From: Phragmites australis
Taxonomy: Eukaryota > Streptophyta > Magnoliopsida > Poales > Poaceae
Assembly (NCBI RefSeq): GCF_958298935.1
Contig: NC_084925.1
Span: 12,583,001-12,647,000 of the forward strand
Direction of reading: 5' to 3'
Length of the DNA: 64,000 nucleotides
The notes under the pieces: model-generated
The model's database searches: none
Told to the model about the DNA's origin: nothing
Seen by the model: only the letters and a program-made list of their open reading frames with translations
Shown: one piece after another, positions 1-11,243 of the stretch
Layout: each line of letters begins with the position of its first letter
Position numbering within the stretch: position 1 is the first letter of the stretch
Translations under genes and position numbers: made by a program

Positions 1-1
1 G

Positions 2-2580
2 GTGCCTTCGGCGACGCTTCTCCGGCACTTCTTCGTCTTGCGGCCGGCCGGGAAGGAGAGGGGGTACTCCACGGCGGACGTCGCGGGGTGCTGCAACCTT
101 CGGCTACGAGATGGCTTTGGGGAGCAGTACATCCCCCAGGTGTTGCGCAGCAAGTGAGAGGAATGGCGACGGGACTGGTTCTTCGTCGACGTCGACCCCC
201 ATGATCGTCTCGCTCTACCGGAAGCGGCGGCGGAGCCCCGGAGGTCGATGTGTGAGGTGCCACCGCCGGAGGACGCGAGGATGGAGCCGGTGTTCGAGAG
301 CATCAGACTCCTGCACGACTCCGGGCTGACCTCGGTCATGGTGGTGGCGGACTTCTTACGCCGTCGCCTGGCGCCCCTGCGGGAGCGGGCCCGGCCGTGC
401 TGGCTCTACACCGGGCCTGAGGATATCACTCGGACCCAAATCGGCACAAGATGGGACCTGGGCCCAGCGGAGCTGAGAGGCATGACCCGAGTGGTGACCG
501 GAGTGGAAGACATGAGCCGGGTGGAGCTCCCGTGGCCGGAGATGGTGCTCTGAGCCAACCCCGAGCGCGTGGCGATCATGGCGCAGCTGCCGGAGTTTGA
601 TGCCCAGGGGCTTGTGGACCGGCCGAGGAGCCGGAGCCCCGAGGCCCCCGAGCTCCCTGGGTTGGAGGAGTTGGCCAGCGAGGAGACCACGAATAGCCCG
701 GCGCGGGCTGGTGGCGGGGCCGCTGCGGGCAGCAGCCGCCGCGCCAGAGAAGAGGGCACCACCGACAGCGTAGTGGCGGCGGCGCCGGGGGATCAGGGGA
801 AGCGCCCCCGAGTCTACATCCCAGTGCCGGATTCCCCACCGTCGCCATCGGCAGCGGCGGCGTTCCCAGTCCTGGAACCGTGTCTTGTGAGGATGGGGCC
901 TAACCCGGCGCCTGGGAACCGCGCGGTGGCCCCGCCGAGCCCCCGACGGAAGAGGAGATGGGAGGATTCCGGGCCGACACCGCCGGACCCGGACTTCTGG
1001 CTCCCGGAGGCCAAATGGCAGTACCTGGGGACGACGACCGAGTAAGTTTCATTCTTCGCTCTTTCTTGGGCGCTCTTTGCCCGAACTAGGCTTTGATTTG
1101 AACCTTCGTCTACCTCCCGCAGGCCACCCACGGGCGCCGCTGTGATCGAAGGAGCGCCGGCGCCAGAGCCAAGCCCGTCGGTCGTGCCGAGGCAGGCGGA
1201 CGCAGCGATGGCGGGGGCGCCAGTGGACGCGGCGGCCGAGGGGAGGATGGCGGAAGCGGTGGCCGAGGGGAGGACGGAGCCGTCGCCCGAACCTACGGCG
1301 CCGGTGGAACCTGCCCTGGGCATGCAGAGCCCGGAGCGGATGATCGTGTGGCAACCCTTGGGGACTTCGAACCCCCCGGAGGTGAATCGCGGGGAGACCG
1401 GCGCTCCACCGGCACCCGGCCGGCCTACCGACCCCTTCCTGGCCGGCTGGGCGCAACGGTGGACGCGAAGAAGGGGCAGCTCGAAGCAGAGCGCGCCCAG
1501 CTGATCTTGGAGAGGGCGCAGCTTGCGAGCGCCCAGGATAAGTCTCGCACAGCGGCTGCGCGGGAGCAGAAACTCCTGGAAGATACCCGCGTGGAGGTCG
1601 CACTGGAACGGGAGATTTTGAAGGCCGCCCACGCCGAAGCCGCGTGGGAGCGAGAAGACGCCGCCCGCCTGGTTGAGGCGTCGCGGCAGCAGGCTGCCGA
1701 GGCCCTTGCCAGGGCGGGGCAGGCGCAGGAGAGGGAGGAAGTGGTTGCGGTCCGCGAGAAGGCGGCAGAGGAGCTCCGGGCTGAACTGACCCGCCGAGAG
1801 GGCGAGGCCGATCAGACGCGCGCCGGCCTCCAACGTTGGGAAAAAGACCTCCGGAAGATTGAAGAAGATATCCACCGGTGGGAGGAGGACCTCTCCCTCT
1901 GGGAGGTCGATAATGAGATCACGGCGGCGGATCTGGGCGCCCGGGAGGACTCGCTGGCCCACCAGGAGGACGTGCTGACCCGCCGGGATGGGGAGCTGAC
2001 CCGTCGAGAAGGGGAGGCTACCGCGGCGGCAGCGGCCGTTGCCACTAGGGAGGAGGAGAATGCAAAACACGAGGCGGAGCTAACCACCCGTGAGCGCGCC
2101 TTGTCCGAACTGGTGGTGCAGACAAAGCAAGCCGTCGGCTCCGCAGCCGACGGCGGTTCTTCTGGCCCGGCCGGAGGCCAGGGACTCGAGGCGCAGCTGC
2201 GGGCCGCGAAGGAGAAGCTCGAGACTGCCTTTGTCTCGCGGGTCAACCTACAGCAAATGTTGGAGGACATACTCCGGCGGATGCGGCAGGCCATGGAGAG
2301 GGCCGGCCTTGGGCGACTCGTCGCGGACGAGAAGAGTGATAGCCCCGCACGACAAGTCCTAGGGCTTCAACAAGTCTGCGAGCGCCTCGAGGCGCTGCCC
2401 TGGGCCGTCCAGGAACTCACCGCCCGGGAAGGAAGCGGCTTGGCCCACGCGGTGGCCGAGCACGTCCTGGCCTGCTACCGGAGCAGAGACCCGAACTTCC
2501 TTGCTCGGGAGATGGATCGATCCAGCATGGAACACGCCATGACCGGTGAATACTTTTTCACCTCGCGACCACTCAGTTAG
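2..2580 (+). pseudogene. Tat antisense ORF (gypsy-type transposase_28-like, coiled coil), decayed, 5' partial
   Basis: Plus-strand gene antisense to pol, its 5' end cut by the window edge. The first part (2-1041) reads in one frame and resembles the plant 'putative gypsy type transposon' domain (motifs LLRHFFVLR, GFGEQYIPQV, DFLRRRLAPLR). In-frame TGA codons at 155-157 and 551-553 break it. An intron is predicted at 1042-1122 (donor GTAAGT after CGA, acceptor CCCGCAG). Joining 1041 to 1123 keeps the frame, with a phase-2 codon shared across the junction. The second exon shifts frame between about 1440 and 1500, then runs to TAG at 2578-2580. Residues from about 1460 on form a long charged alpha-helical coiled coil rich in E, R, A and L. 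Extra antisense ORFs of this kind are known in Tat elements; their function is unknown. Confidence 0.75.
1042..1122 (+). other. Predicted intron of the antisense ORF
   Basis: 81-bp intron with GTAAGTTT donor and a pyrimidine-rich CTACCTCCCGCAG acceptor. Without splicing, the frame hits TAA at 1043-1045. With splicing, the upstream and downstream frames join in phase. Confidence 0.65.
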
Positions 2581-3819
2581 TAGACCGGAGACACGCACGG
2601 GCGGAAATGTGACCAAGAGTCCCCATGGTTCGGTGGTGCCCGGGCTTAAGACGGACCGAACCGGACACTGACAGCCCGCCCCTGAGGCCTAGGCTCCGGA
2701 CTACTCGAGTGGCTCGAGTGATAGGATTACCCAGGGCACCCAGGGACTCGGTAGTGCTCGGGGTCCTTAAAAGCAAACCGAACACCACGACCACCACGAA
2801 GGGCTTCGGTCGGACATTACCGTACGTGCGGTACACCTTTCTACGAACTGTTCTGTCGTTCCAGGAAAAAGTAGACACACGGTAGGGTTTTGTGCGCGAG
2901 GAGATCATCTCACCGGGCAGATTAGAATACGAGGGCCCCCGAGGATGACTCGGGAACAGAGTACTATTGAACGTAAATTTGTCTGAATTTAACCACTCAC
3001 TGGACAGATGTCGGCCTTCCAGCCAACCGATCCAGGAGGGGCGTGTGCTTCCGAGCTCGGGGTGCCCGGGGACTTGGTTCCTTCAGCCGGAGCGCCCGAG
3101 CGTCCAGGGGCACGCGAGTATCCCGGGGTCGGGTGATCTCGACCACTCATGCCTAAGCGGTAGGACCACCCGAGGACCCTTGGGGCCGACCAGCGGCCTG
3201 GGCATCGAGGCCCTAGTGGTCGAGCTGCTCTTGATTGTCGACCTGTTACTTAAGAGAGAATAGGAAATTTCTTTGCTTGGTGCGCTCTGTCAGTGCGGTA
3301 CTTGTTTCGACCCGAGACCTCTCGAATACCCAGACCGACGGACAAGAGCAGACAGAGGTATAACCCAGAGGTCCTATGGTGCCCGGGTATGACAAACCAG
3401 ACCGAGCACCGACAGCCCGCCCCTGGGGCCTGGGCTCCGGACTACTCGAGGAGCTCGAGCGATAGGATTACCCAGAGCGCCCAGGAACTCGGTAGTGCCC
3501 GAGAGCCTGTCACGACACCGAACACCACAGCCTACCACATCGGACGTAAGTCAGCGGCAACTGCCCGCGTGCATACCGATTGGGATTCTTTTATCAGCGG
3601 GGAAAATGAGAGAGCGAACTTTTTTCTCGCACAATCGAGCATCTCACCAGACAGATTAAACATATGGAATCCAGAAAAATGAATTTGACATAACGGCTGC
3701 ACATTGAGATTTACATTGAATTGACAAATTTTACAAGGTTGGGCGACTTACCCAATGAGTGGTAACTTGGGCGGGGGGAAGCCCCCGGCCTGGTTGACCT
3801 GAGCCACGAGCATGGCCGT
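2581..3819. repeat. Spacer between convergent antisense ORF and pol, with a direct repeat
   Basis: No coding sequence is recognised. It holds two diverged copies of a 130-140 bp unit at about 2625-2765 and 3365-3505. They share GGTGCCCGGG, GACAGCCCGCCCCTG, GGCTCCGGACTACTCGAG and GATAGGATTACCCAG in the same order and spacing. Spacing between copies is about 740 bp. The 3' ends of pol and of the antisense ORF converge on this spacer. Confidence 0.7.
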
Positions 3820-5733
3820 CTATGGGTAGAACCTGCGCAGGTGCTTGATGTTCCACGGGTTCGGGAGCGGCTGCCCATCTTCTGTTGCCAACCTGAAAGA
3901 ACCTTCTCGCGGGACCCCGATCACGGTGAAGGGACCTTCCTATGTGGGGGATAGCTTATTCTTTCCTTCGCGCGACTGGACGCGTCGGAGAACTAGGTCC
4001 CCCACCTCGAGAGACCGAGCCCGGACATGGCGCAGATGGTATCACCGCAGACTCTGCTGGTACCGAGCCGCCCGGATGGCGGCACGCCGCTGGCGCTCTT
4101 CCAGGTAGTCAAGGTCGTCGCGCCTTTGCTGCTCCTGCTCACCCTCAGAATATGCATGCAGCCGAGGGGAGCCTAGAGTGAGCTCGGAGGGGAGGACCGC
4201 CTCAGCGCCGTAGATGAGGAAGAATGGAGTCTCCCCAGTGGCGCAGCTTGGCGTGGTTCGATTAGCCCATAGCACGGCGGGCAGGTCGTCCACCCATCCC
4301 TTCCCATGCTTTGCGAGCACGTCATAGGTCCGGGTCTTGAGGCCTTTTAGTATCTCCGCGTTGGCGCGCTCGACTTGCCCGTTACTCCGAGGATGAGTGA
4401 CGGAGGCGAAGCAGAGCTTGATGCCGAGGTCTTCACAGTAGTCCCCAAACAGGGCACTCGTGAACTGGGTGCCGTTGTCGGTGATGATCCGGTTCGGGAC
4501 ACCGAAGCGACTAGTGATGCCGCGGATAAACTGGAGCGCCGTGTTCTTGGTCACCTTGATGACTAGGACCACCTCCGGCCACTTGGTGAACTTGTCGATG
4601 GCGACGTAGAGGTATTCATAGCCCCCAATTGCTCGGGGGAATGGAGCCAGAATGTCCAACCCCCAGACCGCGAAAGGCCATGATAGGGGGATGGTGTGAA
4701 GAGCCTGAGCTGGCTGGTGAATCTGCTTTGCGTGGAACTGGCACGCCCTGCAGCGCCGAACCAGCTCGGAAGCATCCTGGAGAGCTGTAGGCCAGTAGAA
4801 ACCTTGCCGGAAGGCCTTCCCAACCAGCGTGCGGAACGATGAATGGCCATCGCACTCGCCCTCGTGGATCTCAGCGAGAAGTTCGCCGCCTTCTGCCCGG
4901 GAGATGCATTTCAGGAGGACACCTCTTGCGCTACGCCGGTAGAGATCCCCATCTACTATGGTATAGCGTCTGGACTGCCGAGCAACTCTTTCGGCAGACG
5001 CCTCATCCCTGGGAAGGGACTTTTCCTTCAAGTACCCTCGGATGTCAGACATCCACGAGGCTTCTTGAGAACATTCAGCGAGTGCAGCACACTCGCCGGA
5101 CGGCGGCACCCTGACGGGGCTTCCCACTGAGGGCACCGCCGGGGTCTCCTGAATTGAGTTCGAGGTTTCCCCTTCATCCTGTTCGGCAGGCAGGACGGAA
5201 AGCCATGCGAGCCTTTCTTCAAAGACTCCGGCAGAGACGCGCGCACGGGAGGAGGCCAGGCGGGAGAGCTCGTCGGCCAGAGTGTTGTCGCGGCGAGGGA
5301 TGTACCGCAACTCCAGGCCATCGAAACGCCTCTCCAGCTTCCTGACCACTGCTACGTACGCCGTCATTTGAGGATCCAAGCACTGGTACTCCTTGGATAC
5401 CTGGTTGACCACCAGTTGGGAGTCCCCTTTGACCAGGAGGCGACGAATCCCGAGCCCCACCGCAGCTCGGAGGCCAGCGATGAGACCTTCATATTCCGCC
5501 ATGTTGTTGGATGCGCGGAACTGCAACTGCACGACGTACCGGAGCTCTTCACCCGTTGGGGAGGTGAGAACCACTCCGGCCCCCGCGCCTTTCAGTGAGA
5601 GGGAGCCGTCGAAATGCATGACCCAGTACCCGGGCGCGTCGTGCCCGGGATACGCAGAGATCTCTTCTGGGATGACCTCGGGGACGGGTGTCCATTCTGC
5701 TACGCAGTCGGAGAGCGCCTGGCTTTTGATCGC
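3820..5733 (-). pseudogene. pol: Tat pol: archaeal-type RNase H and integrase
   Basis: Continuation of the polyprotein after TAG at 5734-5736. The first domain is an archaeal-type RNase H with the four acidic positions visible (MHFDGS, NMAEYEG, GDSQLVVNQ, NTLADELSRLA). Integrase follows: an HHCC-like zinc finger ending CRACQFH, and a DDE core with Asp in GLDILAPF, Asp in IITDNGTQF and Glu in NGQVERANAE. The C-terminus contains the LRRFYP ending and a natural stop at 3820-3822. Two extra stops lie before it, TGA at 4042-4044 and TAG at 3940-3942. No chromodomain is seen, as expected for Tat. The role of the intact protein is degradation of RNA in the hybrid and insertion of cDNA. Confidence 0.88.
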
Positions 5734-7383
5734 CTAGGGACTGACAAAGTGCAGGTCGAATTCCGCCAGCTCCACCGCCCACTTGACAATATGCCTGTTG
5801 CCTTCTCGGTTCCGGAGAATGGGTCCCAGTGGATACGTGGTAACCACCGAGACCTTGTACGCCTGGAAGTAGTGGCGCAGCTTCCGGGAAGCGATGAGCA
5901 CGGCGTAGAGCAGCTTCTGAGCCTGGGGATACCTTGTTTTGGCCTCCCGGAGGACTTCACTGACGAAGTACACCGGTCGCTGTACCCGACGGGCCAGGAC
6001 GGTGGCTTTACCCGAGGGGCTGCTGCAGCCCCCAGGCTCGGCGGCGTGGTCGGGGCTGGCCGGGTGCTCGGGCTCGACTCCCTGGTCGGGAGGAGCAAAG
6101 TGCTCGGACTCGACCCCTTGCTCGAGGGGAGCCAAGAGCTCGAGCTCGACCCCTTGCTTGGGGGGAGCCAAGTGCTCGGGCTCAACCCCTTGCTCGGGGG
6201 GAGCCAAGAGCTCGGGCTCGACCCCTTGCTCGGGGGGAGCCGCGAGGACGGGTGAGCGCTCGGGGGCCACTGGGAGCTGGGACCCAGCACCTGGCCCCAT
6301 GCACTCATCACGCTCCACCACCAGCACCATGCTCACGACCTGATGAGTGGCCGAGACGTAGAGCAGTAGGGGCTCACCTTCGGAGGGAGCCACCAGCACG
6401 GGTGGCGAGGTGAGGTACTTCTTCAGATCGCGGAAGGCCTGCTCAGCCTCTGGTGTCCAGTCAAAACGACCGGTCTTCTTCAGAAGCTTGAAGAGGGGGA
6501 GCCCTCGCTCCCCGAGCTTGGAGATGAAGCGCCCGAGGGCCGCCATGCAGCCGACGAGATGCTGGACCTCTTTGAGTCGAGCCGGGGGTCGCATCTGCTC
6601 GATGGCCCGGATCTTCTCTGGATTGGCCTCGATTCCTCGGCCAGAAACCAAGAAACCGAGGAGCTTGCCCGCCGGCACCCCAAAGACACACTTCTCGGGG
6701 TTGAGCTTAAGGCGGGTGGTGCGGAGACTATTGAAAGTCTCGGCAAGGTCCTCAAGCAGGGTGGCGCGGTCTCGGGACTTGACCACGAGATCGTCGATGT
6801 AGGCCTCGACGTTGCGGCCAACCTGTGAATCAAGGGTAATGCGAATGGCGCGCTGGAAAGAAGACCCAGCATTGCGCAAACCAAAAGGCATTGACATATA
6901 ACAGTAAGTCCCCACCGGAGTGGTAAAAGCAGTTTTTTCTTCGTCCTCTACGGCCATGCGGATCTGGTGATACCCAGAGTTTGCATCTAAAAAACATAAA
7001 AGATCGCATCCCGCGGTTGCATCTACAATTTGATCAATGCGAGGCAAGGGAAAAGGATCTTTAGGGCAAGCCTTATTTAGGTCGGTGTAGTCCACACACA
7101 TGCGGAGCTTGCCGTTGGCCTTCGGGACGATGACTGGCTTTGCCAGCCAGTCGGGGTGGGGGACCTCTCGGATAAATCCGGCGTCAAGGAGCTTGCTGAC
7201 CTGCTCCCGGATGAACTCCTGACGCTCAGGCTCCTGCCGCTGGACCTTCTGCTTCACCGGGCGGGCGTCCGGACACACCGCCAAGTGATGCTCGATCACC
7301 TCCCTAGGGATCCCGGGCATGTTGGACGGTTGCCATGCAAACACGTCTGCGTTGGCCCGGAGGAAGGTGACGAGCGCGCTTTC
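5734..7383 (-). pseudogene. pol: Tat pol: reverse transcriptase and native RNase H
   Basis: RT domain with [44 protein letters not shown] and the catalytic motif AYIDDLVV (around 6784-6807). The native RNase H follows but lacks its first catalytic Asp: the motif reads LLYVSATHQ where CRM-type elements have ECDAS. A run of five 36-bp repeats (6065-6244) is inserted in this domain in frame. The stretch [20 protein letters not shown] resumes normal sequence. A nonsense codon at 7384-7386 separates this part from protease, and TAG at 5734-5736 ends it early. The frame is otherwise the same as protease and integrase. Confidence 0.9.
6065..6244 (-). repeat. 36-bp tandem repeat, five units, in frame within RNase H
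   Basis: Five consecutive 36-bp units starting at 6065, 6101, 6137, 6173 and 6209. Each encodes 12 residues of the type [12 protein letters not shown] on the minus strand. The unit length is a multiple of three, so the reading frame is preserved. More diverged units may extend toward 6000 (SPDHAAEPG). Confidence 0.9.
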
Positions 7384-8269
7384 CTATTTGCTACCCAGGT
7401 CACCGTCGATCCGGACGACCTGGGTAGCGCCTTCGCCCACCACGACCTCCTTCGTAGGAACAGAGGCGTCGACGGCGAGTCGGGGTTTGGATGAAGTGGG
7501 TCCCGGACCCCCTGTGCAGCCTTCGACTTCGGCCCGTGCTGAAACCAGAGCCATGTACGACTGCTCGGCGCAGGAGATGGCACCGCCGGAGTCGGCAATC
7601 ACGAAGATGGGGCCCGCTGGGCACGGCATCTTAACCGTGAGATACGCATAATGCGTGACCATCTTGAACTTGGCGAGCGCCGGACGCCCGAGGATGGCAT
7701 TGTAGGGGACGGGGAGCTCCGCGACGTCGAAGAGGACGTTCTCTGTGCGGAAGTTGTCCCAATTCCCAAAGGTCACGGGTAGCTCGACCTGCCCAAGGGG
7801 CAGGGAGTGCCCGGGTGTCACTCCGCAGAATGGGAGCGACGGCCTTAGGTGCCTGGAGGACACCTGCAGCTTTTCGAAGGCCTCCTTGGATAGGAGGTTG
7901 AGGCCCGCACCCCCATCGATCAGCACTCTACCGACCTTGACATTGCAGATGGTGGGGGACACCACCAGGGGTAGTCGCCCTACGGCTGCAGTACTTGCGG
8001 GGTGATCGGCCATGCTGAATGTGATCGGGGCGTCCGACCACCTCAGGGGCCTGGCGGCCTCCTCGCTCGGGGTTGCCGAGCACACCTCGCGCCGCATGAC
8101 CTTGATGCCATGGCGCGAGGAAGGCGTGTAGGCGCCTCCGTCGATGAAGGCGACGGCATGCTCGGGCTCCTGGAAGCCGAGCTCGGTGTTGTCGGGGGCA
8201 GCCTCAACATTGCCTCCCCCGCGGGACTCGTCGCGCTCCCTCTGGCGCTGCTCGACGAGGCCTTTGACC
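7384..8269 (-). pseudogene. Tat gag C-terminus and aspartic protease
   Basis: This stretch links the gag zinc-binding motif to RT. The retropepsin-like active-site region reads VLIDGGAGLNLLSKEAF (around 7890-7935), with flap and C-terminal hydrophobic motifs (YNAILGRPALAKFKMV) typical of gypsy proteases. The DGGA form in place of D-S/T-G is common in this lineage. The segment ends at TAG 7384-7386, in the same frame as RT, at a place where the family normally continues. The intact protein would cleave the polyprotein. Confidence 0.82.
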
Positions 8270-9862
8270 GTACGACACTCTGTGAGATCGTGCCATCTGG
8301 TCTGGTGTACGGGGCACCATTTGCCTGGCTCGAGCCCCGCGGGAGCGGGGACCCTCGCTGGAGTAGGAGCCCGGCCGGGTGCCGGGGCTCTTGCGGGAGC
8401 CGGTGCCCTAGCTGGTGCCGGGGCCCTCGCGGGCGCCGGGGCCCGAGGAGGGGCCCTGGCAGGGGCCCTTGCGGGCGCGGGCCGTCTGTCGGTGGCCGCC
8501 CGGTGTTCTTGCTGGCGGTCGGGCTCTTGGGCTGGCCCACGGGCGGGGCCCTGGGCCGGTTCGACAGGAGCGGCTTCGCGCTTTCTTCTCTTCTTCTTTT
8601 CCCGCCTATCGGAACGGGAAGAACTTGGCTGGTCAGTGGTGGGGCGCGGAGCATGCCACGCTCGGGCCTCCGCTGCCTTGGCGCACTTATCGGCCAGTGC
8701 GAAGAGCTCCGCGGTGGTCTCGATTTCGTGCGTACCTAGCTTTTCGAGCATCCGGTCGTCGCGGACGCCCTGCCGGAAGGCGACGATGACAGTGTGGGGA
8801 GCTACCCGCGGGATGGTGTTGCGGACCTGGCTGAAGCGCTAAATAAAGCGCCGCAGCGTCTCCCCCTCCTGTTGCTTGACGGCGTGGAGGTCGCACTCCA
8901 AACCGGGGCGCGTGAATGTGCCCTAAAAATTAGCCACAAACTGGTGGCAGAGGTCATCCCAGGAGCTAATAGACCCTGGGGGTAAGTTCATGAGCCAAGA
9001 ACGGGCAGATCTGGAGGAACTCGACGGGGTCGATGGACCCATCGTACTTCTCCGGCAGCTCGGGGCGGAACTTGGAGGGCCACCTGACCCGACGGAGCTC
9101 AGTGGTAAAGGCACGGCAACCGGTTCCGTACCCCGTGGCGCAGGCGGGAGTCCTTGGTGGCGAATGCCGGCGAGCCGGGGACTCCCGGTGATCGTGGGCC
9201 GGGAAAGAGGAAGCCTGATCCTCTGCCTCGGCCTCCTGCCGGGTTTCCCGCTGGCGCTCGAGAGTGACGCGCGCATCCTCGTAGCCCCTCCGCTCGTTGA
9301 GACGCAAGCGGAGGTCCCGGGCTTCGGACACGGCCAGGGGGGTGGCGCTCCGCCTGGAGGCCCCCCGGCCCGTGCGAACGTTGCCCGTTGATGAGCCGGT
9401 TCTGGCAGCGCCACGCTGGGTGGTGGCGCGAGAACTCCCGGCCAGCACCTGGCTGCAAGCAGTGCCGACCAAGGCGACGACGTCTTGGATCCACCGGCCT
9501 TCCGGAGTGTTCGGCGTCGCCTGGACGGGCGGATGCCTGAGGAGAGCATGCGCCGCAAGCAGCGCGCTCCCCGGGCTGGCCTCGCTAAAGGCGAGTCTAC
9601 GCCGAAGTGGCACCCGGCGCTGCCCAGAGGCGGACCTAGCGGCCGGGGTTTCGACCACCTGCTGGGGGTCGGAGGGTGCACCGGCGGCAGCGGCGGCGGC
9701 CCTGCTGGGTCCAGCGCCCTGGTCCCCTTGGGAGGGAAAAGCCGCGCGCGCAGATAGTGGTTGTTGCTGGAACGCAGCAGCGACTGGGGCCTCCTGGACG
9801 TCGGGCAGCACTTCGTCACTGGAAGTGTAGCCGGAACGCTGGAGACGGTGCCCACCGGCCAT
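8270..9862 (-). pseudogene. gag: Tat gag, frameshifted
   Basis: The predicted start is the ATG at 9862, close downstream of the primer site. The N-terminal third is Ala/Pro/Arg-rich and low complexity. A helical, charged stretch follows (RLRLNERRGYEDARVTLE), then KFRPELPEKYDGSIDP. Near 9005 the frame changes and about twenty codons found in relatives seem missing. The next frame continues with SWLMNLPPGSISSWDDL, the retrotransposon gag domain. Stops at 8923-8925 and 8839-8841 break that frame. Both are TAG where relatives carry glutamine. The C-terminal zinc-knuckle-like motif is C-x2-H-x4-H-x4-C (CPVHQTRWHDLTEC, about 8279-8320). The intact protein would form the virus-like particle. Confidence 0.83.
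8345..8485 (-). repeat. Proline-alanine-arginine minisatellite in gag
   Basis: GC-rich tandem repeat of about 18 bp encoding repeats of APAPAR on the minus strand, just N-terminal to the zinc-binding motif. Some units are variant (APGRAP, TPARVP). Confidence 0.7.
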
Positions 9863-9905
9863 CTTTTCCTGTGGAAGAAAACAAACGAACAGATTCAGGG
9901 ATGTT

Positions 9906-9925
9906 CCCCCCTACCTGGCGCGCCA
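9906..9925 (-). other. Primer binding site of Tat element
   Basis: On the minus strand TGGCGCGCCAGGTAGGGGGG begins two bases (GC) inside the LTR end ...CCGACA. Position and TGGCGC start fit a tRNA primer site of gypsy elements. Confidence 0.8.
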
Positions 9926-10380
9926 GCTGTCGGAGGGTGAACTCCTGTCGCAGGGATCCCAAGAGACCCCTTTTTAGAGATTCGGCCGGGGGGATGATCC
10001 TGAATAAGTTCGTCGGAGAAATAAATGGAAGTGAAAATAAATGCAACGGCCGGTGGTGGGGGATGATCGACCTAGTGCAAAGGGAAGTAAATGCACCGGA
10101 GTTTAGACAGGTTCGGGCCGCACGGGGGCGTAATACCCTACTCCTGTATGGATGCAATAACTTTCCCTGGGGGGGATCCCTCCAGGGATATGTCTGGTTA
10201 CAAGAATATATTGTCTAACTAAGAGCTTGAGGCTCCTTGTTCTAGCTCTGCTCAGGCTTGCTCGCAGTGTTCTTCGTCTAAGTGTGTCACAGTTGATTGC
10301 TTGGGCTTGTTCTCTCCTCCGATGCTTCGAGTCAATCCGGTGTCTCGGTCCAATCTTCTCTTCTTTCTGTACGCCCATCC

Positions 10381-10390
10381 TTTTATGCAC
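10381..10390 (-). promoter_or_regulatory. TATA-like box of the Tat LTR
   Basis: CATAAAAGG on the minus strand, about 860 bp from the LTR start. It is the best TATA match in this GC-rich LTR. Confidence 0.45.
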
Positions 10391-10854
10391 TCGCCAGCCA
10401 CGACATACCCCGAACAGGAAAGAAGGGGCAAAAGTTCCAAGACGCCACAACTGAGAAAGGCGTCATCATTTCCTCTGGGCGAAGTGACCGGGGCGGTGGA
10501 AAAACACGGCGCGCGTCTGACCACCCGTCACTGTGGACGCCCTGGCGCCGGGCGCCGTTGAGAGGGCCCACCGAGCAGCCACAGAGGCACCCGGCGCGCC
10601 CACCCTGTCTTGTTCCTCTGCCACGGCAGGGTGGCAGGCGGAACGCCTTGATCCTGGCAACGTTATCCCGAGATACACCGGATGATACGGGATGGGACCC
10701 GTGCAATTATTGGCCCGACGCCCCTCTGCCAAAGCATGGCAGGGACTGACACTGCGGCGGGAGCAGTTGGGGATGTCAGGATGTCAGGCCGTGCACGCCC
10801 ATTAAATGCGGCCTCAGACCTCTGACTGGTTAACACCTCATCGGCGGGCCCCTC

Positions 10855-11150
10855 GGGGGCCCTTCTGGGTCGTCGGGGCACCGAGTGCTCGGGGGTACTG
10901 TTCACCTCCCCGAGCACTCTCTCCCGGGCACTCTTGCACTGACCCTCGGGGAACCGAGCGCCCGAGCGCTCTCTCCCGGAACTTAGCTCTTCTGATCATC
11001 GGGGGACTAGGGTGCTCGGGGGTGACCGGACACCTCCCCGAGAACCTTCTTCCCGGCACTTGGACTCTGCGGGTCATCGGAGAAATGGGGTGCTCGGAGA
11101 CCAGAGGATGTGGCCCCGAGCACCTTCTCCCGGAACTTAGATTTTCCTCA
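10855..11150 (-). repeat. LTR U3 subrepeats
   Basis: Four or five diverged units of about 65-75 bp, each with a GTGCTCGGGG block and a CTTCTCCCGG(A/C)ACTT block. The sequences GTGCTCGGGGGT and CACCTCCCCGAG recur and can also pair as short inverted repeats. Confidence 0.65.
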
Positions 11151-11243
11151 TCCCGCAGGAGGGACCTCGCAGGATGGTGACACGTGGCGGACGGCTGGCC
11201 TGGCCTCGGGACTCAGGGATCCCCGGTTCCTGATACACCGACA

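Larger units (their letters stand above)
1..11243 (-). mobile_element. Tat-lineage Ty3/gypsy retrotransposon, 3' LTR off-window
   Basis: Element read on the minus strand: 5' LTR 9928-11243, primer site 9906-9925, gag-pol 9862 to 3820, then an antisense ORF on the plus strand (2-2580). Two features place it in the Tat lineage: a second, archaeal-type RNase H between the native RNase H and integrase, and an extra antisense ORF between pol and the 3' LTR. The 3' LTR and left target duplication lie outside the window; the base after the right end starts GCGTT. The element interrupts a CACTA TNP2 coding region at 11243/11244, so it is younger than that transposon. Gag-pol carries six nonsense codons and one frameshift, so this copy is dead. 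Confidence 0.9.
9928..11243 (-). repeat. 5' LTR of Tat element
   Basis: 1316-bp LTR. In element orientation it begins TGTCGGTGTATC and ends CTCCGACA, giving the inverted ends TGTCGG/CCGACA. A TATA-like CATAAAAGG lies on the minus strand at about 10381-10390, followed by the R/U5 region with the sequence GGGTATTACGCCCCC. U3 contains tandem GC-rich subrepeats. It abuts the TNP2 coding sequence of a CACTA element on its right. Confidence 0.88.

Noticed and set aside
814..2070. Long minus-strand open frame of 418 codons
   Set aside because: It lies opposite the antisense ORF in GC-rich DNA, has low-complexity composition and no domain; a shadow frame.
8002..8842. Long plus-strand open frames of 230-245 codons
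   Set aside because: They mirror the gag proline/alanine/arginine repeat on the other strand and have no recognisable domain.
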